Assembly (NCBI GenBank): GCA_018267545.1
Contig: JAFDYG010000537.1
Coordinates: 62,001-126,000, forward strand
Length of the DNA stretch: 64,000 bases
Direction: 5' to 3'
Origin: Bacteroidota bacterium
GTDB taxonomy: Bacteria > Bacteroidota > Bacteroidia > Chitinophagales > Chitinophagaceae
The notes under the pieces: generated by a model
Database searches by the model: none
What the model was told of the DNA's origin: nothing
The model's input: only the letters and a program-made list of their open reading frames with translations
Made by a program: the position numbers and the translations under genes
In this document: positions 17,520 through 28,000 of the stretch, one piece after another
Numbering within the stretch: the stretch's first letter is position 1
How the letters are laid out: each line of letters opens with the position of its first letter

Positions 17520-18572
17520 ATGCAGCGCAGAAAATTTATCCGCAATTCCTTCCTTGCCGTCAGCAGCGTTACCCTGACAAAAAACCTGTTCAAAAAACCG
17601 CAGGAAAAATCCTACGGCTACAACGGCATGCTCTACACCCTCGATACGGCATGGAGCAAATGCAGCAGCGCCCAATACCCCGTCAACGACTGCCACGAAA
17701 TGGTCCAGGATTCCAAAGGCAGAATCCTCCTGCTTACAAACGAAACCCATAACAACATCCTCATCTACGACACCGATGGAAAGCTGATCGATAGCTGGGG
17801 ACACGACTTCCCCGGCGCCCACGGCCTAACCCTCCACGACGAAAACGGAACCGAATTCCTCTACATCACCGACATCGAACGCCACCAGGTCTACAAAACA
17901 ACTCTCGATGGCAAAGTCCTCCTAACCATCAGCGCCCCCCTCGACGCCGGCATCTATAAAGAAGCAAAAGAATTCGTCCCCACCGAAACCACCATCGACA
18001 ACAACGGCGGCATCTTCATCGCCGACGGCTACGGAGCCCAATATATCTTGCACTACGACAAAACCGGCAAGCTGCTCAACTACTTCGGCGGCCGCGGCGA
18101 CGGCCCCGAACACCTCGACAACGCCCACGGCATCTGCTGGGACACCCGGTCTACCGACCCCGCCCACAGCACTCACCGCGCCGGCCACTCACTTCTAATC
18201 ACCGACCGCACCCGCAACTGCTTTAAACATTTCACTAAAGAAGGAAAACTAATAGACATAATCGACCTCCCCGGAGCCTGCGTCTGCCGGCCCGTCATCC
18301 ACAAAGACCACCTCTACGCCGCCGTCCTCCGCTCCCCCGACCTCAAAGCAGAAGGCACCGGCTTCGTCACCATCCTGGACAAACACAACAAAGTCGTCAG
18401 CAACATCGGCGGCAGCGAACCCCAATACCAGGACAACAAGCTCCAACCCATGCACCAAACCGACAAGATCTTTGTCCACCCGCACGACGTCTGCGTCGAC
18501 CGCGACGAAAACCTCTACGTCGCCCAATGGGCCTCCGGAAAAGTATACCCCTACAAACTCAAGCGCGTCTAA
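17520..18572 (+). CDS. Exported NHL-type beta-propeller protein
   Basis: 350 residues. The first 25 (MQRRKFIRNSFLAVSS) look like a Tat-type signal. The rest is a six-bladed NHL-like propeller with repeats such as DSKGRILLLTNE, LIYDTDGKLIDSWG, FIADGYG and the final VDRDENLYVAQWASGKVY, as in peptidyl-alpha-hydroxyglycine lyase-like propellers. A binding or scaffold role for the neighbouring DUF1501 and cytochrome proteins is plausible. It is 21 bases after the DUF1501 gene and 10 before the next. Confidence 0.8.
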   Translation: MQRRKFIRNSFLAVSSVTLTKNLFKKPQEKSYGYNGMLYTLDTAWSKCSSAQYPVNDCHEMVQDSKGRILLLTNETHNNILIYDTDGKLIDSWGHDFPGAHGLTLHDENGTEFLYITDIERHQVYKTTLDGKVLLTISAPLDAGIYKEAKEFVPTETTIDNNGGIFIADGYGAQYILHYDKTGKLLNYFGGRGDGPEHLDNAHGICWDTRSTDPAHSTHRAGHSLLITDRTRNCFKHFTKEGKLIDIIDLPGACVCRPVIHKDHLYAAVLRSPDLKAEGTGFVTILDKHNKVVSNIGGSEPQYQDNKLQPMHQTDKIFVHPHDVCVDRDENLYVAQWASGKVYPYKLKRV

Positions 18573-18582
18573 CCCATAACCC

Positions 18583-20670
18583 ATGACGAAAGAAAAGTCC
18601 GCCCTCACATATGCCCTGATCGCACTCAACACGATGCTGCTCTTCCTCGCGCTGCTGGACAACCACCTGCAAATCCCAGCCTGGCTCCAGGTAACAGGGA
18701 GACTACACCCCATGATCCTCCACTTCCCCATCGTGCTCATCATCGCCTACGGACTCTCTTCCTGGTTTGCCCCTCATTTCTCCCGTCCCCTCCTTCTCGC
18801 GTCAGCCATCACCTCCGTCATCACCGCCCTCGCAGGTATCCTCTTATCCAGAGAATCCTCCTACGAAGGCTCCGCCCTCCAAATACACAAATGGCTCGGC
18901 GCCCTCACCTCGATCACCCTATTATTACTCTACATAACATCACCCACTCCTAAATGGCTATCCGCCCTCCCCCTCATCACCATTATCCTCACCGGCCACC
19001 TCGGCGGCGACCTCACTCACGGCGCCGGCTACGTGCTCGCACCCCTTCGCCCCTCCATCCGACCAATCCCCCCCTTCGACCAGGCCCTCGTCTACGAAGA
19101 CCTCGTCCAACCCGTCCTCGCCGCCCGATGCATCCAATGCCACAGCTCCTCCACCACAAAAGGCGGACTAAACATGGAAAACCCTCAAGCCTTCGCAAAA
19201 GGCGGCCGAAACGGCGCTCCCTGGGACGTTCTCCTTACCCGCATCCACCTCCCCCTCGACGACCGCAAACACATGCCCCCCACCAATAAAACACAGCTCT
19301 CCGACCAGGAAATAAATATCCTCACCGCCTGGGTCCACGACAAAGCCCCCTTCGACTTGAAGATAACCGACCTACCCCCCTCCGACACCCTAAGAATCAT
19401 CGCCGCCACCCTGCTAAAATCCGACGAAAACGAAAACTTCGACTTCCCCTCCGCGGACGAAAAGAAAATCGCCAGTCTCCGCACCAACTACCGATCCATC
19501 ACCCCACTGGCGACCAGCTCTCCAGCCCTCGCCATCGACTTCTACGGTGCCAGCTCCTTCAAATCCGAACAGCTAACCGAACTCTCGTCGATAAAACAAC
19601 AAATCGTTTCGATCAACCTCAACAAAATGCCGGTTACCGACAACGACCTGTCCACCCTCGCCTCCTTTCCCAACCTCCGCCAGCTAAACCTCGACTTCAC
19701 CCAAATCACCGGAACGGGCATCTCCAAACTGACAAAACTCTCCCACCTGCAAAGCCTAAGCCTTTCAGGAACACAAATAAAAACAGGCGACCTCGACCTC
19801 CTGGCCTCCATCGCCTCTCTAAAAAAAGTATATATCTGGAAAACCGGCGTCACCGCCAATGAAATAAAAAACCTCCGCCAAAAAAGAAACGACCTCGGCC
19901 TAATCACCGGCTTCAACGCCGACACCGTCCGGATAAAGCTAAACCCTCCCCGCCTCGAAACCGAAGCCCGTATCATCCACGACACCGCCATCCTCATCAC
20001 CCTACACCACTTCGTCCCCGGCACCACCATCCGCTACTCCCTCGACGGCTCCGACCCCGACAGCACCAACCACAATTACACATCCCCCTTCCCACTCACC
20101 ACAAGCGCCCAATTCAAAGCCAAAGCCTACAAACCCGGCTGGCTCGCCAGCGACCCCATCACCACCACCTTCTATACCCAAAAATATCCCCCCGACTCCA
20201 TCCACCTACTCCTGCCCGTCGACTCCAACTATCTAAAATACCAGCCCTCCATCCTCATCGACGCCGACAAAGGCGACTACAGTTTCGGCAGCGGTAAATG
20301 GCTCGGCTTCCACAAAAACGACTTCCAGGCCCTCTTGTACTATCACAAACCCACCACCATCACCAACCTAATCTTCTCCAGCGTCATCAATACCGGCGCC
20401 GAAATCTTTCCTCCCACCCATCTCGAAGTCTGGGGAGGCTCCGACCAAAACCACCTGAAACTCCTCGGCACACTCCTCCCCAAACAACCCGAAAAAACCG
20501 ATGCCCCATCCATGACCAACTACCGCATAACCTTCCCCGCCATCACCGTCCGTTGCCTCAAAGTCCTCGCCGCCCGTGTCAAAAACCTCCCCCCCTGGCA
20601 CCCCAACAAAGCAAAGCCCGGCAAGGAAAAGCCGGGCTGGATCTTCTTCGACGAGCTGCTCGTAAACTAA
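18583..20670 (+). CDS. Membrane cytochrome/LRR/discoidin-like fusion protein
   Basis: 695 residues. The N-terminal third (about 8-150) has four to five membrane helices and LHPMILHFPI, as in DUF2231-type membrane domains. A PSCyt1 haem site CIQCH follows at 183-187 with the companion KHMPPTNK. Residues about 320-440 contain leucine-rich repeats (LASFPNLRQLNL, LTKLSHLQSLSL). Then come a chitobiase/FN3-like segment with IRYSLDGSDPDSTN (about 475-540) and a C-terminal region resembling F5/8 discoidin domains. This architecture joins an envelope electron-transfer site to binding modules. It is the last gene of the cluster, and its stop overlaps the convergent gene by 4 bases. Confidence 0.8.
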   Translation: MTKEKSALTYALIALNTMLLFLALLDNHLQIPAWLQVTGRLHPMILHFPIVLIIAYGLSSWFAPHFSRPLLLASAITSVITALAGILLSRESSYEGSALQIHKWLGALTSITLLLLYITSPTPKWLSALPLITIILTGHLGGDLTHGAGYVLAPLRPSIRPIPPFDQALVYEDLVQPVLAARCIQCHSSSTTKGGLNMENPQAFAKGGRNGAPWDVLLTRIHLPLDDRKHMPPTNKTQLSDQEINILTAWVHDKAPFDLKITDLPPSDTLRIIAATLLKSDENENFDFPSADEKKIASLRTNYRSITPLATSSPALAIDFYGASSFKSEQLTELSSIKQQIVSINLNKMPVTDNDLSTLASFPNLRQLNLDFTQITGTGISKLTKLSHLQSLSLSGTQIKTGDLDLLASIASLKKVYIWKTGVTANEIKNLRQKRNDLGLITGFNADTVRIKLNPPRLETEARIIHDTAILITLHHFVPGTTIRYSLDGSDPDSTNHNYTSPFPLTTSAQFKAKAYKPGWLASDPITTTFYTQKYPPDSIHLLLPVDSNYLKYQPSILIDADKGDYSFGSGKWLGFHKNDFQALLYYHKPTTITNLIFSSVINTGAEIFPPTHLEVWGGSDQNHLKLLGTLLPKQPEKTDAPSMTNYRITFPAITVRCLKVLAARVKNLPPWHPNKAKPGKEKPGWIFFDELLVN

Positions 20671-22049
20671 GCGAGCTCCGGACAATATTTAAATATCAAC
20701 CTCTTCTCCTCCTCACCCAATTCCCTCAACAAAACCGGCTTATCCTCCGGCCTCAACCCCTTCTGGTTAATCCGATTGATCAACGACCAATCCTTTATCG
20801 GCTTCGCAGGCGTCGCATCCCCCGGCTCCCTCACGGCCAAATCATACCGCGTAAAATCGATCACCATCTCCGGCGTCTTCTTATGCCAGTCATGAAGCAA
20901 CGCCAGCCGAAACTCCTTATTCATAAACCACCGTATCTCCAGGTTGTTATAGGAATCCCCCAACCCCGAGCCCCTCTCCACAAACTTGTAATTCCAATTG
21001 TCATTATTCTTATAATGCGCCCGCCACAAATTCCCAAACTCCCCAAACGTAACAAACTTCACATCCGGCCACCGCTTCAACGTATCCGTCACCCACATCC
21101 GCAGAGCGCCAATAATCAGCTCCTTCCCAAACTCATAATACATCTGCGCCTCCCAAATATTGGTCACCCACCCAAACCCATTCAACGCAAATCCCTTATC
21201 GAAGTGGATCGACTGCGTATGCATCACCTCCCTGTTCCCCAGATCCAATCCCCACCCCTTATACGTCTCTATCGGCCCAACCCCTCTCCGGCTATTATAC
21301 CCCGTAATCTCATGCCCATTGGCCCCGCTCTGCCGGGCACAAATAAAATCCATCGTCCAGCCATCCAGGTTCACACAATCGACAAAGTCACGCGCCCCCT
21401 GAGCCGGCTTGCAAAAATGCTCAGTAGAAGGATAATACGGATAAGACGGCGAACCATCCGCGCCGCCTCCATCGATATTATGCTGACTCCAAATCACCGC
21501 CTGCGCCACATGTATCCCTTCCTTCTCCGCCAGATACTTCAAGCTCTCCGCCGGTAGAAACCCACCAATAATCGACTGCGGCTTATATCCCCTCCCCACG
21601 AACCCGGAAATAATCCCAATCGCCTCCGACATCTCCTGGTTAATACGAGTACGCGGCAGATACATCGCCGGAAAATACCCCGGAAAATACGTCACCTCAT
21701 CCCCATACTTCGCCTGGCAAGCCGCCGCATACTCCCGGATTTGAACATAATTAATCCGCTTATCCTCCAACGCATTCATCGTAAATCCCCACGTAAGCCT
21801 TCCACCTGGATTCCCCTCCGCAAACGCCTCCCGCATAGCCTTCACCCCCTCCAACGTATGCCAACTCCCCTCCTCCCGCGGATGCAGCTTCACATCCCTC
21901 GATACCTCCCACGGCGTCGTACGAATCATAATACAAAGCGTAACAAACCTTCCTCCCATCAGCGCCATCGGCGCCACGCCTACCATCGGCATCGACTTCA
22001 CCAACGCAGGCATCCCCAACATTCCAGCTATAAACGAACGTCTTTCCAT
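20667..22049 (-). CDS. DUF3863-like secreted protein (paralogue 2)
   Basis: 460 residues. The start MERRSFIAGMLGMPAL has a twin-arginine-like motif. The body (from GRFVTL) aligns throughout with the neighbouring gene product at 22028-23365: shared blocks include YGDEVTYFPG, GIHVAQAVIWSQ, YYPSTEHFCKPAQG, DCVNLDGW and HFDKGF. I recognise this as the DUF3863/DUF3864 family known from gut Bacteroides; I recall no established activity. Conserved His/Asp/Trp blocks suggest a carbohydrate-active barrel, which is inference. It is the last gene of the locus and starts 22 bases inside the preceding gene. Confidence 0.65.
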   Translation of the reverse strand: MERRSFIAGMLGMPALVKSMPMVGVAPMALMGGRFVTLCIMIRTTPWEVSRDVKLHPREEGSWHTLEGVKAMREAFAEGNPGGRLTWGFTMNALEDKRINYVQIREYAAACQAKYGDEVTYFPGYFPAMYLPRTRINQEMSEAIGIISGFVGRGYKPQSIIGGFLPAESLKYLAEKEGIHVAQAVIWSQHNIDGGGADGSPSYPYYPSTEHFCKPAQGARDFVDCVNLDGWTMDFICARQSGANGHEITGYNSRRGVGPIETYKGWGLDLGNREVMHTQSIHFDKGFALNGFGWVTNIWEAQMYYEFGKELIIGALRMWVTDTLKRWPDVKFVTFGEFGNLWRAHYKNNDNWNYKFVERGSGLGDSYNNLEIRWFMNKEFRLALLHDWHKKTPEMVIDFTRYDLAVREPGDATPAKPIKDWSLINRINQKGLRPEDKPVLLRELGEEEKRLIFKYCPELA

Positions 22050-23365
22050 AATTTGTGTTTCTCGATTAATACCCGATCTGCCGCAGGCAGATCACCCAAT
22101 GGCACAGGCCGGTCTTGCTTCCGTATCCCTTTTTGATTAATAAAACCCATCAAGCTCCAATTCCGCGTACTCCCCGACACCGGCTCGCGCGCAGAAACAT
22201 CATACCGCGTAAAATCAATCACCTTCTCATCCGAACCATCGACCCCGCCCAAAAGCGCCAGCCGAAAATCCTTATTCATCACCCACCTGATCCGCTTGTC
22301 CTTATCAGAACCCCCAATCCCCGAACCCACTTCCTCAAATCTATAATTAAAACTATTCGATTTATAATGACGACGCCAAATTAACCCAAACTCACCCTGC
22401 GTTATAAACTTAACCCCCGGCCATCTCTTCCTGATCGCCTGCACCCACAACGTAATATTACTAACATCATAAGGCAGCGACAGCTCCCAGCAATTCGTCA
22501 CCCACGCAAATCCATTCAGCTCAAAACCCTTGTCGAAGTGAATCGCCGTCGTATGCATCATCTCCTCCAATCCCACCTTCTGCCCATGCTTCCCCAACGT
22601 CTCGATCGGCCCCACACCCATCCGGCTATTGAACCCTCCAGCAAACCCCGCCCTTCTCGCCGCCAGAAAATCACATGTCCACCCATCCAGATTCACACAG
22701 TCGATAAAATCGCCAGCACCACCCGCCGAGCCCGGCCCACTCTGTGCAGGCTTACAAAAATGTTCAGTAGAAGGATAAAAAGGATAAGCCACCGACCCGT
22801 CCCCATCCTGGTTATCTATAGAATACTGACTCCATATATTCCCCTGACACACATGAATCCCCTCCACCTTCGCCAGATACTCCTGGTTCGGCGCGGCCAA
22901 AAACCCCGCGACAATACTCAACGGCCGATAACCGCGACCGACCATCTGAGAAACACTCACCAGCCCCTCATGCAGATCATTATTCACCTGCTCCGTCGAA
23001 TTATACGCATTGGCAAAATAAGCCCCCGGTATAAACGTCACCTCATCCCCATACTGATAATGGTAACCCGCAACCGTCTTCCTGATCTGCCTATAATTCT
23101 CCGTAGTGTCATGCAAGGCCAGCCAGCTAAGGGCCCAGGTGATCCTCGCACCTGGGAACCCCTTAGCAATAGCTTGCCTGAAATTTACAACCCGTTCCGG
23201 CGTATGCAGCGAGCGCTCATCCTCTCCCACATTCCGATCCCTCGACACCTCGATCTGATTGACGCGAATAACCGTATTGAACGTCAAAAACCGATTCCCC
23301 ATCAATGTCTGCGCCTGAAGCCAGCCTGCCGGCATCAAGACCAAAAATAAAAATAGCGCCCTCAT
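22028..23365 (-). CDS. DUF3863-like secreted protein (paralogue 1)
   Basis: 445 residues from the ATG at 23365, which overlaps the SusD stop by one base (TAATG), so the two are coupled. A Sec signal peptide (MRALFLFLVLMPAGWLQAQ) precedes a single DUF3863-like body with YGDEVTFIPGAYFA, GIHVCQGNIWSQYS, STEHFCKPAQ, DCVNLDGWTCD and HFDKGFELNGFAW. Unlike its paralogue it uses a Sec rather than Tat-like export signal. Within a SusCD locus the family is likely to act on the imported glycan; no catalytic assignment is possible. Confidence 0.65.
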   Translation of the reverse strand: MRALFLFLVLMPAGWLQAQTLMGNRFLTFNTVIRVNQIEVSRDRNVGEDERSLHTPERVVNFRQAIAKGFPGARITWALSWLALHDTTENYRQIRKTVAGYHYQYGDEVTFIPGAYFANAYNSTEQVNNDLHEGLVSVSQMVGRGYRPLSIVAGFLAAPNQEYLAKVEGIHVCQGNIWSQYSIDNQDGDGSVAYPFYPSTEHFCKPAQSGPGSAGGAGDFIDCVNLDGWTCDFLAARRAGFAGGFNSRMGVGPIETLGKHGQKVGLEEMMHTTAIHFDKGFELNGFAWVTNCWELSLPYDVSNITLWVQAIRKRWPGVKFITQGEFGLIWRRHYKSNSFNYRFEEVGSGIGGSDKDKRIRWVMNKDFRLALLGGVDGSDEKVIDFTRYDVSAREPVSGSTRNWSLMGFINQKGIRKQDRPVPLGDLPAADRVLIEKHKLWKDVRL

Positions 23366-25050
23366 TACCACCCCGGATTTTGTGCAAGTTTAGTATTCAA
23401 AGTAATCTGCTTCGTCGGTATCGGCAGCAAATAATTCTTATTCACATTGAACGACCGCTGACTGCCCGACTGCAAAATCTTATATCCATTCTCCAGCTGA
23501 CCCGCATCTACATTATAAAAGAAGCTATTATAGCTATTCCCATCGATGGTAATAGTCTTCGAAGCCCACTCCGTCCCCGTAACCTTGATACTCAATATAG
23601 ACTTAGGCAACACCGTCTCCGCCGTCTTCCACCTGCGCAGGTCATCCCACCGGAACCCTTCAAAAGCCAGCTCTACCGTCCTTTCCCGGCGAATCTCCGT
23701 CTCCATATCCAATCCATTAGCCGTCACCAGCGTATTGGTCAGGTGAGGCATCCCCACCCGATCCCTTAACAGATTAACGGACAAGTCCAGATCAGCATCC
23801 GAAATCGACCCGTTCCTTTCAAACTTAGCCTCCGCATAAATCAGCAGCACCTCAGCATACCGGATTACATTCCAGTCGAACGCACCACCTCCATCGCCAG
23901 GAGTAGCCATCTCTGAGATATGCTTGTACAGCATATAACCCGAATTCTGATTTCTGTTGTTGTCCACACCAGGCCACTGAGGTCTGTACGTATCGTACTG
24001 GGGTCTGATAACCTTCGTCGCAGGAACAATCAACGACTGACTCATCCGGGAATCCCTATTGTAAAACTCCGACCGGCACGAATCATATCCCTTGAACAAA
24101 GGACTCTTCGAAATCGGCAACCCATCACTACACAAATACATATCGGCCATCGCCTTCGTCGGATTCAAATTCCCCCAGGAAACCCCATACGCCCATCCAT
24201 TCACATTGATATTGGTCCGGTACTTTTTTGAAATAATCGTCTCCGGATTGTTCATGCTCGTGACGTCGATAAACATATACCGGTAGCTCGACGCCCCCTT
24301 CCCCTGATACAACGTATACGATTTGCTGTCGATCACATTCCTGGATTCGGTAACCGCCTGGTCCAGCAACGTATTCGCATCCCCCGAAGCATGGAACTTT
24401 CTCCAGGTGCCTTCGAACAAACATACCCGAGCCTTAAACGCCTGAGCCGCTTCCTTACATATCCGTCCTGATTCCGCAGCGCTCTTTACCGGCAGATTGG
24501 CAATCGCGCTATTCAGGTCGTTCAAGATAGAATCCAGCACCACATCCCTCGAAGCCCTTGCGGTAAAAACTTCCGGGTCGCTCGGCAGCAGCACCTTGTT
24601 AATGATCGGAACGCCCCCATAAAGTTTAAGAAGGTTGAAATAGCTAAAAGCCCGGAAAAAGTAACCTTCACCCAGAAAAGGCTTGACGTCGTTACCAATA
24701 GTGGACGACTTCCCTTCCTGGATCAGCTTGTTCGCATTCCGGATCGCGCTATAGGCGCTATCCCAGTTATCGTCCTGCTCCGGCGCCACATAGGTCCCGG
24801 AGCTAAGCGTATTGATGCTCGTAGCAAACGCGATATCCGACGTATTATCGTCGTTATTGTTGCCATCATAGGTCGGATTGGGAAGCGTCTGATTATAAAA
24901 CCAGTTGGCCGCAAGCCGGAAATCATTGGCCGTCTGCCAGTAGGCGGGGTCCGTAATTTCGGACTGAGGCGTTAAATCGAGATATTTCTTACAACCCGTC
25001 ACCGAAATCAAAACCACGATGGCGAAGGCTGATATTTTTGACATTTTCAT
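23365..25050 (-). CDS. SusD/RagB family glycan-binding lipoprotein
   Basis: 561 residues from the ATG at 25050, chosen because the longer frame would run back into the upstream SusC gene. A lipoprotein signal ends in SVTGC, and the mature N-terminus KKYLDLTPQSEI is typical of RagB/SusD proteins. The C-terminal RWDDLRRWK and YLLPIPTKQI blocks are SusD hallmarks. It sits on the outer surface as the lid of the SusC channel encoded 10 bases upstream. The glycan cannot be predicted from the sequence. Confidence 0.93.
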   Translation of the reverse strand: MKMSKISAFAIVVLISVTGCKKYLDLTPQSEITDPAYWQTANDFRLAANWFYNQTLPNPTYDGNNNDDNTSDIAFATSINTLSSGTYVAPEQDDNWDSAYSAIRNANKLIQEGKSSTIGNDVKPFLGEGYFFRAFSYFNLLKLYGGVPIINKVLLPSDPEVFTARASRDVVLDSILNDLNSAIANLPVKSAAESGRICKEAAQAFKARVCLFEGTWRKFHASGDANTLLDQAVTESRNVIDSKSYTLYQGKGASSYRYMFIDVTSMNNPETIISKKYRTNINVNGWAYGVSWGNLNPTKAMADMYLCSDGLPISKSPLFKGYDSCRSEFYNRDSRMSQSLIVPATKVIRPQYDTYRPQWPGVDNNRNQNSGYMLYKHISEMATPGDGGGAFDWNVIRYAEVLLIYAEAKFERNGSISDADLDLSVNLLRDRVGMPHLTNTLVTANGLDMETEIRRERTVELAFEGFRWDDLRRWKTAETVLPKSILSIKVTGTEWASKTITIDGNSYNSFFYNVDAGQLENGYKILQSGSQRSFNVNKNYLLPIPTKQITLNTKLAQNPGW

Positions 25051-25060
25051 TGATAGTCTT

Positions 25061-28000
25061 TTAGAAGTTAACATTCACGCCAAAGGAGAACGTGCGGTAC
25101 ATCGGATAGTTATTCTCGTAATAATCGAAATTGTTCGCATCCTGCCCAATCGCCGGAACACGCGTTTCTTCCGGATCATACATTTTGTCCCAGGTTCCTT
25201 TTGCAAACTCGAACAAGTCCTGACCGCTCACATAGATCCGAATGCCATGGATCTTGAAGTCCTTTATCTGCAGCTCGTTGAACGTATAGCCCAGCGTCAG
25301 ATTCTTCATCCGCAGATATCTCGTATTCTCGAGCCACCGGTTCGAAAAGGCGTAGTTGTTGTTCTTGACGGTGGAGTTGTTCGAGATCCGCGGATACATC
25401 GCACCCGTATTGGTCGGACTGAATACCTTCCCGTAGAAATAGTCCAGCGGCTGGAACCAGGAATGACTCAACGGCACCCCGAAATTCCCGTTGCCTCTCC
25501 AGACATATTTGTCCCCCGTACCCTGCAGGATAAAGGAAAAGTCGAATCCCTTATACTTCAGTCCGCCCGTCACGCTATAGGTGATCTTGGGAATCTGCGA
25601 CCCCAGAAATACCGCATCACCGTTCTTCCCCTTCGTCTTGTCGCCATACGTAGTGATCTGACCGTCTCCGTCGATATCTTCATACATCATATCCCCTACA
25701 CCCAGACCGCCATAGCCATTCGGCGTCGTAGCAGGCACAATCCCCTTTCCGGCATACTTGGAAGCATAGGCGTCGAGCTGAGCCTGGCTGCGGATAACCG
25801 AGCCCTTGTATCCGAAATAAGAGTTGAGCGGAAAACCCTGTCTAGCCTGCGTCAGACCAAGGTTATATGTATCCTGCCCTTGCAGATCGGTGATGGTATT
25901 GGTATTGTAGTTCAGGATAACACCCAGATTCCACCGGACATTCCCGATCTTGTCGTTCCACTGTCCATTGAATTCCCAGCCCTTGCTCAGCAGGCTGCCG
26001 GCATTGGAAGTAGGAGCGGAAGCGCCCAGCGTAGAAGGGTAAGTAATGCTGACCAGCATGTTGTTGTTATTCTTCCGGAAGACGTCGAAAGAAACGCTAA
26101 GCCGCGAACGGAACAACGACAGGTCTACACCCAGGTTCTTCGTCTCGATCGTTTCCCAGGTCCGGTCGGGCGAGGCGATCCCACGAAGCGAAGCCAGCCG
26201 CGAAACGGTCGAACCATCGATCGGATACTGCCCGTTGATATTGATCAGCTGAATATAATCGAAGAAGCCCAGGGTGGGAAGGTCCTGGTTCCCCGTCTTG
26301 CCCCACGAAGCCCTCAGCTTGAAGAGGTTCACAATGTCATTGCTAAGCAAATTGCGGAACCACTCCTCGCCGGAAATCTTCCAGGCCGCAGAGACGCTGG
26401 GGTAGATTTCGCTCCAGCGTTTGTCCGGAGAAAACTTCGAGCTCCCGTCCTTCCGCAAGGTACCCTCGATATAATACTTGCCATCATAGGAATAAGCAGC
26501 CCGGCCAAAATAAGACTCCAACGCCCAGGGATTGTTATTCCAATAATTGTTGGCGCCCGCCCTTAGATTCCTGGCGTCCGACAACGGCAGGGTGAAAATG
26601 GTATTGCTCGAGAAATCCGCCCCGTTCATCTGCTCTTCCTGCCGGGTGAATTTTTCCCTCGAAGCACCCGCCATGACCCGGATATCGTGTTTGCCAAAGG
26701 TCTTATTGTAGTTGATATAGGTGCTGAAGTTCTTATAAACCGTCCCCCAGTTCCAATAGCTCGCCTTGTTCGGGTTGTTCCGAATCAGCGAGTTGGGCGT
26801 ATTATCCCAGTTGTGCTCGATATTGGTTGGAAAATTGGCGTTGTCATCGAACCTTTCGATATTGATCCCCATCTGTCCTGTCCATACCAGCCCCTTGATC
26901 GGCTCGAAATCCAGCTTTATGTTATTGGACCACCTGGAATCGACGATCGTCTCGAGACCACCCATCGTCAGCTCCTGGAAAGGATTCTCGTAGCCCTGGT
27001 AGCCATAGTAGTTACCGGCAGGATTATATACGGGCAGGTACGAGAACATCTTTACCCCATTATTGATCGCGTCGTTCAGCTGCGAAGGCTGCTTGATATT
27101 CAAATAGTCGTACGCAGTATTGAGGTCCAGCCGGAGATTCTTCAAAAGATTAGTCTGCAAATCGATTCTAAGGTTGTCCCGAACGGACGCGTTCGGTCCC
27201 TTGGAAATGTTTCCATTGTCCCGCGTATCGCCAAACGATACCACATAGGCAGAATTCTCTCCCCCGCCCGAAACGCTGACATTATGCGTAGGCCTGAAAG
27301 AGCTCTTGAAAAGACTTCCGTACCAGTCCCTCGACTGGTAGAACATTGGGAAAGACTGTACTCCCCAGTTTTCACCCGGCCCTACACCCGGGTCATTGGC
27401 GGCGACCTTCGCCAGCGTCTCATCCGAGAACGTCTGCGGATCACCGTCGTTCTTGTTCGCCTCATTGAACATCTTTACGAAGTGATCGGTCGACGTCGCC
27501 CTCTTCATCATCCCCGGCTTCTTGATCGCCCCATTGAAGCTATAGGCAATATTCGGCTTGCTTGATTTTTTACCCCTCTTCGTCGTCACCAGCACCACGC
27601 CATCCGCCGCACGCGCGCCATAGATAGCGGCCGTAGCATCCTTCAACACCGTAAGGTCCTGGATGTCCTGCGGGTTGATCAGGCTCAGATCGCCGGGAAT
27701 CCCGTCGATCAGCACCAGCGGTACGTTTCCGTTGATCGAAGACGCACCCCTTATCGCAATCTGAAAACCCTGGCTACCCGGCTGCCCGCTCGAACGGGTC
27801 ACCTGTACCCCGGGGACCAATCCCTGTATCGCATCCAGCGTACCCGTCACGGGACGATTCTCCAGTTTGTCCCCCCCGAGTCTTGCAACAGAACCCGTCA
27901 GATCCGCCTCCTTTACCCTCGTGCCATAACCCACGACCACCACCTGGTTCAGCGCATTCGAGCTTTCTTTCAAAACGATCTGAAGCATTGCGCCGGAAAC

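Noticed and set aside
20298-21557. A 419-codon open frame on the plus strand opposite the DUF3863-like gene
   Set aside because: It is very rich in Pro/Arg/His/Ile, typical of the antisense of a coding strand with strong third-position bias, and has no domain. The minus-strand frame encodes a clear paralogue pair.
25019-26566. A 515-codon open frame antisense to susC, and similar long antisense frames at 40026-41435 and 52277-53539
   Set aside because: All are exact shadows of well-supported genes, lack signals or motifs, and show the skewed composition expected of complementary frames.
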